64,000 nt of DNA from Natronomonas gomsonensis (GTDB lineage Archaea; Halobacteriota; Halobacteria; Halobacteriales; Haloarculaceae): NCBI RefSeq assembly GCF_013391635.1, contig NZ_JACAWU010000001.1, positions 372,001 to 436,000 of the forward strand, read 5' to 3'. A model generated the notes under the pieces. It saw only the letters and a list, made by a program, of their open reading frames with translations, was not told the origin of the DNA and searched no databases. This document shows, piece by piece, positions 1 through 7,415 of this stretch. Made by a program: the position numbers and the translations under genes. Position 1 is the stretch's first letter, and each line of letters begins with the position of its first letter.

Positions 1-1
1 C

Positions 2-553
2 TCGATACTCAACACCAACGCCGTCCCCGTCACGTGGCTGCACGAACGCGCCCAGCAGAACGACGACAGCGCGGCACCTGACGTCTGGCAACACTGGGTC
101 CAGACCGGGGAGGTTGCCCAGTGGCCGACCGGCGAACTCCTCGATTCGAGCGGCCGGATCCGCCGCTACGAAACGTCCGAAATCACCGTGAGCGACGCCT
201 TCCGTGCAGATACACTCGACCGCTACGACCACGCGTGCACCCTGACTGGCATTCGAGAAGACGAGTTGCTGGATCTCGCGCACATCCTCCCACGGAGTCA
301 ACATCCCGATCTCGCAGAACACCCAGAGAACGTCTTCGTGTTGAACTCACTGCACCACCGCGCGTTCGACGCTGCGCTGTTCACTATCGATAGGGACTAC
401 CGGATCCGTACCAGCCCGTCATTCGATCCAGCGCACCCGTTCCTGCGGGAAACAATCCTTGACCGGGACGGCGAACAACTCGCATTCCCACCCGGCGCAC
501 AAGTCCAACCGTCGTTCCTGGAGGAACTGAACACCGGGCTCTCGTGGCTCTAG
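2..553 (+). CDS. HNH_2-type endonuclease, C-terminal part (partial, runs off the left edge)
   Basis: The reading frame is open from base 2 to the stop at 551-553, so the 5' end lies outside the window. The visible 183 residues end in an HNH_2-like module: a YDHACTLTGI stretch, then LLDLAHILPRS, then a conserved Asn and LHHRAFDAALFTID. The first His sits in AHIL and the last in LHHRAFD. The same module, with nearly the same order of residues, ends the 328-residue HNH protein at 46504-47490, so the missing N-terminus may carry similar winged-helix domains. HNH nucleases of this family are metal-dependent DNA nucleases, often found in restriction and mobile contexts. An ATG-less internal start near 188 is possible but would cut the module's leading strand, so a longer gene is favoured. 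Confidence 0.75.
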   Translation, partial: SILNTNAVPVTWLHERAQQNDDSAAPDVWQHWVQTGEVAQWPTGELLDSSGRIRRYETSEITVSDAFRADTLDRYDHACTLTGIREDELLDLAHILPRSQHPDLAEHPENVFVLNSLHHRAFDAALFTIDRDYRIRTSPSFDPAHPFLRETILDRDGEQLAFPPGAQVQPSFLEELNTGLSWL

Positions 554-588
554 TACAGTATGACTCGATTCTGTAACTATGGATGAAA

Positions 589-1422
589 TTATGAGAACTC
601 ATCCGGGAGCACCGATTTGGGAGGCCCGTTCAGGCGAAGTTGGTACGTACTGTCCCTGGTCCCTGTCGTTTCTCGCGTCGGATCCAGTAGTGGATATCCA
701 GTCGTGAAGTTCTCGACGAGGTCCTCGTACTCTGGCAGGGTAATGTCCAACTGGTCGGCGAGGTAGACGATTCGTTTCGTTGCGGCTCCATTCCCGACTC
801 GTCGCAGGCACTCGACGACTCGTTCCCACGAACATTGCGTGTCGACAGCGTTCTTCAGTGCCTTTGCAAGCTCGCTGATACCGCCGCAGAACTCCGGGTG
901 GTCGGCGCAATCGACCAGGGTCTTCTCGATACTCGAAATGTTCGCCTGGTTCGACCCGACTGCAGTCGGTTGATAGCCGAAGAATTTCTGCTCAGTGACG
1001 GTCACGGGTCGATACGTCACCCCGTGGATTTCGTGCTCTTGAGCGCGCGTTGTCGTCACGATGTACACCGTTCGGGGCACCTGCTCCGTCAGTCCGTGAT
1101 GGTTCAGCGCACTCCAGTACCCAACGTACATCGGCTCCACCAGGGCGGACGCGATCACGAACTCGTGCGCTGTATACACGGCGTTCTCGCCCGCAGCAAG
1201 TGGCAGAATCAGGTACTTCCCGTGCGCGACTCGCTCAAGCCAGCCTTTCTCCTTGAGCGCATACGCCATATCCTTCGCCGACTTTCGCGGGATATCCAGA
1301 ACATCCGCGAGGTCACTAATGCTGATGATCTCCCGGTTCTCGCTTGCGAGCCGTGACAGCGCCTGCGCCTCGCGCGTCGACAAGCTCTTTCGTTGAATCT
1401 CTACGCCGTTTGTTGACTCCAT
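589..1422 (-). CDS. AbiEi-family antitoxin / transcriptional regulator, apparently without its toxin
   Basis: This 277-residue protein has an N-terminal winged helix (about residues 15-75, with ISDLADVLDIPRKSAKDMAY as the helix-turn-helix) followed by the AbiEi-like domain, seen in GKYLILPLAAGE, the Y-V-G-Y-W-S-A-L-N-H-H-G-L-T motif and SSIEKTLVDCADHPE. In type IV toxin-antitoxin systems AbiEi represses its own operon and counters the AbiEii nucleotidyltransferase toxin. No nucleotidyltransferase (GSxxxGxxxxxSDxD) is encoded on either side: downstream lies the partial HNH gene on the other strand, and upstream a short intergenic region. It may act as an orphan regulator, or the toxin may have been lost. 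AT-rich TATA-like stretches occur near 1446-1466. The family call is firm; the role is inferred. Confidence 0.75.
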   Translation of the reverse strand: MESTNGVEIQRKSLSTREAQALSRLASENREIISISDLADVLDIPRKSAKDMAYALKEKGWLERVAHGKYLILPLAAGENAVYTAHEFVIASALVEPMYVGYWSALNHHGLTEQVPRTVYIVTTTRAQEHEIHGVTYRPVTVTEQKFFGYQPTAVGSNQANISSIEKTLVDCADHPEFCGGISELAKALKNAVDTQCSWERVVECLRRVGNGAATKRIVYLADQLDITLPEYEDLVENFTTGYPLLDPTRETTGTRDSTYQLRLNGPPKSVLPDEFS

Positions 1423-1690
1423 AGCCGCTTACCGTACATAGATCCTAAATCGCATCAGTAATAAATGACGTCTTGAAACATAGTTTGAGAAAAGCGGGTC
1501 ATAGGTCAGTGGACGTACACAAAATCTAAATCTGAATACAACCTCCACTACTTCGTCGAGTGGGGAAGCGGACTCTGGACGCTCTTTCTTAACACAACCG
1601 AGCGACGACTCGTTCTCGCTTGAACGACTGGGAAAAGGTTCTTATGCGGTAACTGCTTTACTTACAGTAGACGCAACTGGAGGCCCAACA

Positions 1691-1795
1691 ATGACGTTCC
1701 AAGAACGACTCCGCTCAATCGAAGAGCGGTACGACGTAAGCCAGAGCGAACACGCCCGGGAGCTCGGACGTACTGTCGCGGACCTCCAGGACTAA
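1691..1795 (+). CDS. 34-residue small protein of unknown function
   Basis: A short frame starts with ATG at 1691 and stops with TAA at 1793-1795. It is preceded by a good Shine-Dalgarno match (GGAGG, about 1679-1683) seven bases upstream, which is uncommon enough here to support the start. The product begins MTFQERLRSIEERYDV and reads as one charged helix pair with no recognisable domain. Its stop lies six bases from the stop of the convergent Fic-like gene. It could be a small antitoxin or the remnant of a larger gene. No function can be assigned. Confidence 0.35.
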   Translation: MTFQERLRSIEERYDVSQSEHARELGRTVADLQD

Positions 1796-1800
1796 CGCGG

Positions 1801-2649
1801 TTATTCTGCCTCATCGAGGAACGAGACGAATTCTGCTTTGCCAATACCCTCGGTAGTGATGAGCTCATCGTGTCCAGCACGGGTAACAGATTCAATGAGG
1901 AAGTCCGTACAGAGCTCTGTATGCACGTCACCATAGTACGCGTAGGCCTCTGAACGAGTGAAATCAAGGTCATACTCTGCCAGAACGATCTCGATGCCAT
2001 TCTTCCGCATAACAGTGTCACATCCCCACTCAGAGAGTAACGAGAACGCCGTCGTATTCCGCCGAACCGTGAGAAGCCGCTTCGACTCGGTAATGTACTC
2101 GTTGACCCACGTCTTCCAGTCGTACTCTTCGGTCGCAAAGTCAGGGAAGGAGAATCCGGTTTCAATACTCTCCAGGTACCATTGAGCCATACTGATCGAT
2201 GTCCGGTGATTCGCGTTGGGCAGCGCGTGTTTCAGAATGAGTGTAGACATAAGCTGCCCTGCGACATCGATGGCGGTACCGGTCCAATCCACGCGTGCGA
2301 GAGCGTCGGGGATCCGCTCTAATTCGATCTGCTTGTAAATTTCGAGCTTCGTTTCCTCCTCCAGTTCCTTTTCCTCGATGATCTCCTCGAAGATCTGAAG
2401 CAACCGCACCGTAATCGTCCGGTTCTGTGGCGACATCTCATCGAGTACATCTTCAAACTCGTCATCAAGGTCCTCGACCGTACCGCTCGCCCCGCGATTT
2501 GTATACAGTACGAAGAATTCCTCATCCAGATCGTACTGCTCAATAATTGCATCTTGCCCGGACGTCGTTATCTCATCCCTGTCCTGAGTAACGTACGCGA
2601 GAGAATACTGAGAATCCTCGGGATGATGGTAATAGACACAGGCAGTCAT
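1801..2649 (-). CDS. Fic/Doc-like domain protein
   Basis: The 282-residue protein carries HALPNANHR at residues 141-149. This fits the Fic/Doc loop H-x-[FL]-x-[DEN]-[GA]-N-x-R, with the usual acidic residue replaced by Asn145. The helix before it (DVAGQLMSTLILK) and the helix after it (TSISMAQWYLESI) fit the Fic fold. Fic enzymes transfer AMP to target proteins and Doc toxins phosphorylate EF-Tu; the Asn in the metal-binding position leaves the activity open. The first 120 residues are very acidic and unrecognised. No S/T-x-x-x-E-G/N inhibitory helix is evident, so it may be of class I, needing a separate antitoxin. The neighbouring 34-residue ORF is the only nearby candidate, but it is convergent. 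Confidence 0.6.
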   Translation of the reverse strand: MTACVYYHHPEDSQYSLAYVTQDRDEITTSGQDAIIEQYDLDEEFFVLYTNRGASGTVEDLDDEFEDVLDEMSPQNRTITVRLLQIFEEIIEEKELEEETKLEIYKQIELERIPDALARVDWTGTAIDVAGQLMSTLILKHALPNANHRTSISMAQWYLESIETGFSFPDFATEEYDWKTWVNEYITESKRLLTVRRNTTAFSLLSEWGCDTVMRKNGIEIVLAEYDLDFTRSEAYAYYGDVHTELCTDFLIESVTRAGHDELITTEGIGKAEFVSFLDEAE

Positions 2650-2721
2650 CCCATCAGCGTAGGCGACAGACCGAATTAAAACACACTACATCCAAAGCTT
2701 GGCCAACACACATCCCCTGAA

Positions 2722-3000
2722 TTACCCTACGTCGGTAAGCTGGGTTGCCAGTTTTTCGAGCTCGTTGACCTCGTCGATAGCACCCAGCCATCGATCCGGA
2801 AGCTGTGAGGCCCCGAACCGCGCCCCAGCGACTGCGCCCGCAATCGCGCCAATCGTGTCCGTATCACCGCCGCGATTCACTGCCGTCACAAGCTCATCAG
2901 GCGCGCCCGAACCGACGTAGTCAAGCGCGTCCTGTAACGGCGTGTCCGCATCTTCAAGCAAACCAGCCACCGTGAGGTTCTCGGCGAGGGTGATCGCCAG
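2722..3000 (-). pseudogene. ADP-ribosylglycohydrolase, C-terminal remnant
   Basis: The frame encodes the end of an ADP-ribosylglycohydrolase: AVNRGGDTDTIGAIAGAVAG is the family's metal-binding C-terminal motif, followed by ARFGASQLPDRWL. Only about 90 residues remain of a family that usually has about 250-300. A TAA at 3001-3003 closes the frame upstream, beyond which the same frame reads MNPDEMLQ from an ATG at 3025-3027. A GTG at 2968-2970 could still start an 82-residue product. The matching N-terminus survives at 3526-3687 on the same strand, so the gene looks split and decayed. The enzyme family removes ADP-ribose from proteins or small molecules; this remnant is unlikely to be active alone. 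Confidence 0.7.
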
Positions 3001-3066
3001 TTATTGCAGCATCTCGTCGGGATTCATTTCAGTACTCGTGTCTCATATTGGACTGAATGCGCTGTT

Positions 3067-3234
3067 TCATCCACGCCCACTCATCTGATTGACCTTCTCC
3101 TCGGCGCGCCCCATGTAGTGGATACCGTCGATGCCATCACGCTTGATTTTCCGTTGCAGCCAGAACGCCTTACGAATCGCCCCCTCACCGTGGGCGTTGA
3201 TGAGCGCCTCGATTGCTGGATTACTCTGCGCCAT
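3067..3234 (-). CDS. 55-residue small protein, translationally coupled
   Basis: A frame begins with ATG at 3234, inside the last codons of the upstream 102-residue gene (14-base overlap), and stops with TGA at 3067-3069. The product begins MAQSNPAIEALINAHGEG and contains AIRKAFWLQRKIKRDGIDGI; it is helical, with a more basic middle than most haloarchaeal proteins. The overlap suggests translational coupling with 3221-3529. It sits between the two broken halves of the ADP-ribosylglycohydrolase gene. No domain recognised. Confidence 0.45.
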   Translation of the reverse strand: MAQSNPAIEALINAHGEGAIRKAFWLQRKIKRDGIDGIHYMGRAEEKVNQMSGRG

Positions 3235-3529
3235 ACTCGATACTCGTAACCTCGAAATCTGACGGCAAGTCGAGATACCACACCGGGTCGAGTGCCTGGA
3301 TCTCGGACTTGATGGCGACGAGAATCAGGTCAGGTGGATACTCGTCGTCGTAGTTCACGTCGTCCTCGACCGGCCAATCAAACGACCGCGTGCCGTTCTT
3401 CACCCGTTCAAGGTAGGCTACGACCTCGCCGTCCGGGTCTGCACCCGTGTACTCGTAGTCGATGGGGTCAACTTCCACCCATCCCGCGGGTGCGAGGTCG
3501 CTCCCGATGATTTCAGCGCGAATCGTCAT
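3221..3529 (-). CDS. 102-residue acidic protein of unknown function
   Basis: The protein begins MTIRAEIIGSDLAPAGW, is strongly acidic and looks beta-rich; I do not recognise a family. Its ATG overlaps the stop of the upstream ADP-ribosylglycohydrolase N-terminal fragment (ATGA at 3526-3529), and its own end overlaps the start of the 55-residue ORF. The three therefore read as one coupled transcription unit. Position and coupling suggest that the two small genes replaced the middle of the glycohydrolase gene, or that the fragment is now only a leader peptide for them. Confidence 0.5.
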   Translation of the reverse strand: MTIRAEIIGSDLAPAGWVEVDPIDYEYTGADPDGEVVAYLERVKNGTRSFDWPVEDDVNYDDEYPPDLILVAIKSEIQALDPVWYLDLPSDFEVTSIEYGAE

Positions 3530-3687
3530 GCGAGGTACTCCTGCCAGATGTCGTACATCAGGTCATCGAAGTTGAGCCGACCGTGTTCAGCACTGATTGC
3601 TGAGGTAGACGCAAACTCGACTGGCCAGCCAAGCGCGTCCCCGCACGCTAGCCCAAGGAGGACACCACGCGCCCGATCCAAATCCAT
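3526..3687 (-). pseudogene. ADP-ribosylglycohydrolase, N-terminal remnant
   Basis: From ATG at 3687 the frame reads MDLDRARGVLLGLACGDALG and then WPVEF, the classic beginning of ADP-ribosylglycohydrolases (RxxGxLLGxAxGDALG). After about 33 residues the similarity stops and a tail ends at TGA 3526-3528, giving 53 residues in all. The C-terminal end of the same family lies 500-800 bases downstream on the same strand. Together they show a glycohydrolase gene whose middle has been lost or replaced. The ATGA overlap with the next gene means it is probably still transcribed and translated. Confidence 0.65.
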
Positions 3688-3730
3688 ACGTCACTCAAGA
3701 ACTACCGCTGAGAAAAATGTAGGGAGGTAG

Positions 3731-4000
3731 TTACTCGTCAGGTTTCGTTCCGGTACGAAGATTCTCCCGGTATTCAGCCCACGCTTGGTACATCTCCACT
3801 CGTTCTTCCTCCGTCATCGTGTCGTGCTCGTCCGGATCGTAGAAAGGGAGCTCGTCCTTTTCAGGCATCTCCATAACCCGTCCCAGCGGATAGAGTTGCT
3901 CATAGTAGTGTTCAAGCACCCAGTCTTCACCGTGCTCATCGATGGCTTGCTGGATGTACGGGGCGGCCTCCGGGTACTCATCGGAGAGTGTCTCGGTCAT
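3731..4000 (-). CDS. 89-residue acidic hypothetical protein
   Basis: The product begins MTETLSDEYPEAAPYIQQAI and is rich in Asp, Glu, Tyr and Trp, as expected of a soluble haloarchaeal protein. Helical segments such as TEEERVEMYQAWAEYRENL suggest a small alpha-helical fold. It stands 43 bases upstream of the glycohydrolase remnant on the same strand and may share its transcript. No domain recognised; real-gene status rests on composition and codon use. Confidence 0.45.
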   Translation of the reverse strand: MTETLSDEYPEAAPYIQQAIDEHGEDWVLEHYYEQLYPLGRVMEMPEKDELPFYDPDEHDTMTEEERVEMYQAWAEYRENLRTGTKPDE

Positions 4001-4054
4001 TGGTAGTCGTGTCCTGCTGGGGTTTTCTGAGTCCGTACGTCCAAGCGTTGGGGC

Positions 4055-4411
4055 TCAGGCTTCCGTGAATTCGGCGAGCGAGTGATTCGCGCTGGTACTG
4101 TTCCACTTGCCGATTTGAATGAGCTCGAACGTGTCGATGCGAGCGTCGAGCGCAGCGGCGATCTGTGTCTGGACTGCGGTGGAGAGACTGTCGACGCGGA
4201 TCGCGGTGAGCGCGTGCTGGGTGAGGAAGTAACTGGTTGCAAGGCTCGTCGGGGCGACGACGATGACGTTCGATCCATCGACGTCGTCAAGCGCGACTTG
4301 GGCATCTCGGTACTGGAACACCGTCGCATCCAGTTCATCGACGGGGAAGAGACAGCCAGCAGCACCGTACTCGATACTCGCCCCCGCCGACTTGAAATGC
4401 CCGTTGAGCAT
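4055..4411 (-). CDS. 118-residue hypothetical protein
   Basis: The frame begins MLNGHFKSAGASIEYGAAGC and contains a hydrophobic, Rossmann-like beta-alpha stretch (SNVIVVAPTSLATSYFLTQ). I do not recognise a family. The ATG at 4411 lies behind very AT-rich DNA (about 4412-4445). One TATA-like element, about 25 bases upstream, would give a leaderless transcript. It is the first gene of the leftward group ending at the glycohydrolase remnants, and it separates that group from the copper island. It may be a small nucleotide-binding or sensor protein, but that is guesswork. Confidence 0.45.
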   Translation of the reverse strand: MLNGHFKSAGASIEYGAAGCLFPVDELDATVFQYRDAQVALDDVDGSNVIVVAPTSLATSYFLTQHALTAIRVDSLSTAVQTQIAAALDARIDTFELIQIGKWNSTSANHSLAEFTEA

Positions 4412-4585
4412 AATTACATATAGATATATGCTTATTACGCATTAATCTTGTGGTAGGTACCATAATCCGGCTTTGTTGAAACCCGCACACGGTGACGGGT
4501 TTTGGTGGTCGGACTGATTATTAAGAAGATAGCCCGATTGACAGTATTCGCCGGGACTAGGGTCGGGAAAGACACTCGCGGAAAA

Positions 4586-6799
4586 TCAACCAGTCGGACG
4601 GGTATCGGCTGGCGACGACACCTCGGAAAGGCTCAGAACTGTGAGATCGGCTCGCCGAAGGAACTGGGCATTGATAGCAACAATAACCGTGCTCAAGGAC
4701 ATCAGTAGCGCCCCGACGGCCGGGGACAGCAGAATCCCCCACGGGAAGAGGATGCCCGCTGCCAGCGGGATGGCGAAGACGTTGTAGCCGGCCGCCCAGA
4801 CGAGATTTTCTCGCATCTTCTTGTAGCTCGCTCGGCTTAACTTGACGAGTCGGACCACGTCCATCGGATTGTTCTGTACCAGAATGATGTCCGCCGACTG
4901 GACCGCAACGTCAGTTCCGCTTCCGATAGCGATCCCGATGTCCGCCCGGGTGAGTGCCGGTGCGTCGTTAACGCCGTCACCGACCATCCCAACGAGTTTG
5001 CCTTGGTCCTGCAGTTCAGTCACCTTCTTGTCTTTGTCTTCGGGAAGGACCTCCGCGAATACGGTGTCGATGCCGAGGTCCTCGGCGACGGCATGAGCCA
5101 CGTCCGCAGAGTCCCCCGTGAGCATCGCCACTTCGATACCGAGGTCGTGGAGCGCTTCAACGACCCGGTAGCTCTCCTCACGGACGACGTCCGCCATTGC
5201 GAACGCCGCGACGGGCGAGCCGTCGCGGACGAGATAGACGACTGTTTGGGCGTTCGCACCAGCCTCGTCAGCGAACGCCTGGAGGGAAGTCGGGACATCG
5301 CTGTCGAGATGTTCGAGGAGGTTCGGCCCGCCCACGTGGACGGTTTCGTCCGCAACCGTCGCCCGCACACCGCGTCCTTTGAGCGCCTCGAAGTTCGTGG
5401 CGTTCGGTGCGGTGACTTCCCTCTCATCAGCCTCCTTACGGACAGCTTGGGCGATCATGTGTTCGGAATCGCCCTCGACCCCGGCGGCCAGCGCGAGCGC
5501 TTCGTCCTCAGTGATGGCTTCGGTTGTCTCGACGCCAACGACCCCGTGTTCGCCTTTCGTGAGCGTCCCCGTTTTGTCGAACACGATTGTATCGAGATCT
5601 CGCGCCTGTTCCATGGCAATTCGGTCGCGGATGAGCATTCCGTTTCGTGCGGCCATCGAGGTGTTGATGGCGACGACGAGCGGAATTGCCAGCCCGAGCG
5701 CGTGCGGACAAGCGATAACGAGGACGGTGACCACCCGCTCGATTACTGTTGCGTTGAACTGAACCGCAAGTGTCCACGCGATAGCGGTCACGACGGCCGC
5801 ACCGAGCGCGACGTAGAATAGCCACCCTGCTGCCCGGTCGGCGAGCATCTGTGTCTTGGACTTACTCTGCTGGGCGTCTTCGACGAGCCGCATAATGCCA
5901 GCCAACGTCGTCTCGTCGCCGGTCGCGTCGATTCGAACCCGAAGACTGCCGTCACCGTTCACTGTACCACCGATCACCTCGTCACCTGGTGCCTTCGAGA
6001 CGGGGCGAGATTCGCCGGTGATCATCGCCTCATTCACGTCGGAATCGCCTTCTTCGACCACACCGTCTGCTGGGACGCTCGCCCCAGGACGGACGAGCAC
6101 AAGATCTCCCTCTCCGAGTTGGTTCACGGGGACCTCCTCGGTTTTCCCTGATTCAGTGAGTCGCTCTGCGGTGTCGGGCATCAGCTTCGCTAATTCGTCG
6201 AGTGCGCTGGAAGCCCGGCGGACCGACCGCATCTCGATCCAGTGACCCAACAGCATGATGTCAATGAGCGTCACCAGTTCCCAGAAGAACGCCGACTGCG
6301 CCGGGAACACGACACTCGCTAGGCTGTAAACGAACGCGACGGTAATGGCCATAGAGATGAGCGTCATCATCCCGGGCGCACGGTCTTGCAGTTCGGGGAC
6401 CGCCATCTTCAGGAAGGGGATGCCACCGTAGGCGAACACGATCACTGCGAACACGGGGTTGATCCATTCGCTACCGGGGAACGCCGGGACAGAAAAGCCC
6501 AGCCACTCCTGCAGGGTCGGGCTGTAGAGAAGAACAGGAATCGACAGGAGTGTCGAGACGACAAAGCGCCGGCGGAACATCTGCTCGTGGCCCTCGTGCA
6601 TCCCACCGTGATCGTCATGGGCGTCGTGCTGGCTGTTTGTACCGTGGTCCGCTTCGTGAGACGGCCCGCGGTCAGCTTCCGATATCTGCGATCTTTCACT
6701 CCGCCCCTCAGTACGGGACTCATTGTGTTCACTGTGTGAGTCCCCGCTCTGATGCGTAGGGTCAGTCTCGTCAGTCGCTCTTTGGGATTCGTCGTCCAT
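4586..6799 (-). CDS. copB: Copper-translocating P1B-type ATPase, CopB class
   Basis: This 737-residue membrane pump exports copper using ATP. The first 75 residues form a His/Asp/Glu-rich tail in place of CxxC metal-binding domains. About eight transmembrane helices follow (near 80-95, 112-131, 143-165, 170-187, 325-345, 352-378, 668-688 and 692-712). Key motifs are TGES (261-264), the metal-transport motif CPH (364-366), the phosphorylation site DKTGT (408-412), the nucleotide-domain motif SEHM (445-448), TGDSAD (561-566) and GDGVNDAP (607-614). CPH with a His-rich N-terminus is the CopB pattern. In the usual SEHP motif the Pro is Met here. It heads a set of leftward copper genes. Substrate (Cu+ or Cu2+, possibly Ag+) is inferred from the class. 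Confidence 0.9.
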   Translation of the reverse strand: MDDESQRATDETDPTHQSGDSHSEHNESRTEGRSERSQISEADRGPSHEADHGTNSQHDAHDDHGGMHEGHEQMFRRRFVVSTLLSIPVLLYSPTLQEWLGFSVPAFPGSEWINPVFAVIVFAYGGIPFLKMAVPELQDRAPGMMTLISMAITVAFVYSLASVVFPAQSAFFWELVTLIDIMLLGHWIEMRSVRRASSALDELAKLMPDTAERLTESGKTEEVPVNQLGEGDLVLVRPGASVPADGVVEEGDSDVNEAMITGESRPVSKAPGDEVIGGTVNGDGSLRVRIDATGDETTLAGIMRLVEDAQQSKSKTQMLADRAAGWLFYVALGAAVVTAIAWTLAVQFNATVIERVVTVLVIACPHALGLAIPLVVAINTSMAARNGMLIRDRIAMEQARDLDTIVFDKTGTLTKGEHGVVGVETTEAITEDEALALAAGVEGDSEHMIAQAVRKEADEREVTAPNATNFEALKGRGVRATVADETVHVGGPNLLEHLDSDVPTSLQAFADEAGANAQTVVYLVRDGSPVAAFAMADVVREESYRVVEALHDLGIEVAMLTGDSADVAHAVAEDLGIDTVFAEVLPEDKDKKVTELQDQGKLVGMVGDGVNDAPALTRADIGIAIGSGTDVAVQSADIILVQNNPMDVVRLVKLSRASYKKMRENLVWAAGYNVFAIPLAAGILFPWGILLSPAVGALLMSLSTVIVAINAQFLRRADLTVLSLSEVSSPADTRPTG

Positions 6800-6917
6800 T
6801 ACGAAGTGATTGACTCCAGGGGTGCTTCAACGTGAAGGCCACTGTAAACTGCTATGTCCTCTGAACAGGCGGGAAACCTGCGAAATACGCACGGGGTTGA
6901 TACGGTCGGAGATGATC

Positions 6918-7313
6918 CTACGTCTCTGTTCGACGGTCTCTGTACGTTTTGATCGCTAAAAAGACGTATATTGCACCGATGATCCGTACGGCCGTAGTGA
7001 ATTGCTCATTCCAGTCGATAGAATCTGGGCGTTCATAGAGGAGCGTGGAAGCAAACTTACGATACAGGTTTGGGAACACGAGGATGACTGCGCCGAACAC
7101 CCCGGTGAGGTTCATCATCCACGCATACGACCGGCCCCCAAGAAGGGAGACCACGGCCACCAGAACCCCCTCAAATCGTATAGCTGGGTTGATCCACACT
7201 CTCAGAGTTCCTTCACCAGGGTTAGCGATAGCGAGTCTCTCAAAGAGCGCAACGATCTCGTCCGGAAACAGTGTTGTAACGGCTCCGAGGACACCAATGA
7301 ACATCCGTAACAT
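6918..7313 (-). CDS. Small multi-pass membrane protein
   Basis: The 131-residue product has three or four hydrophobic helices: LRMFIGVLGAVTTLFPDEIV at the start, FEGVLVAVVSLLGG, then MMNLTGVFGAVILVFPNLY and IIGAIYVFLAIKTY near the end. I do not recognise a named family. Between aconitase and the copper pump on the same strand, it may be part of the metal-response group, but nothing in the sequence shows metal ligands. Start at ATG 7313. Confidence 0.6.
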   Translation of the reverse strand: MLRMFIGVLGAVTTLFPDEIVALFERLAIANPGEGTLRVWINPAIRFEGVLVAVVSLLGGRSYAWMMNLTGVFGAVILVFPNLYRKFASTLLYERPDSIDWNEQFTTAVRIIGAIYVFLAIKTYRDRRTET

Positions 7314-7415
7314 ACGTTACTGAACGACAGGTACGTATTTAACTGAAATGAGGTGCTAAGTCCCCTTCCTCAAGGAGCGAACGGCGTCAGCTGTGAGCGA
7401 GTAGGGCGGGGTAGT

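Noticed and set aside
5003..5821. Plus-strand open frame of 272 residues inside the copper ATPase gene
   Set aside because: It is antisense to well-conserved ATPase motifs and shows no domain.
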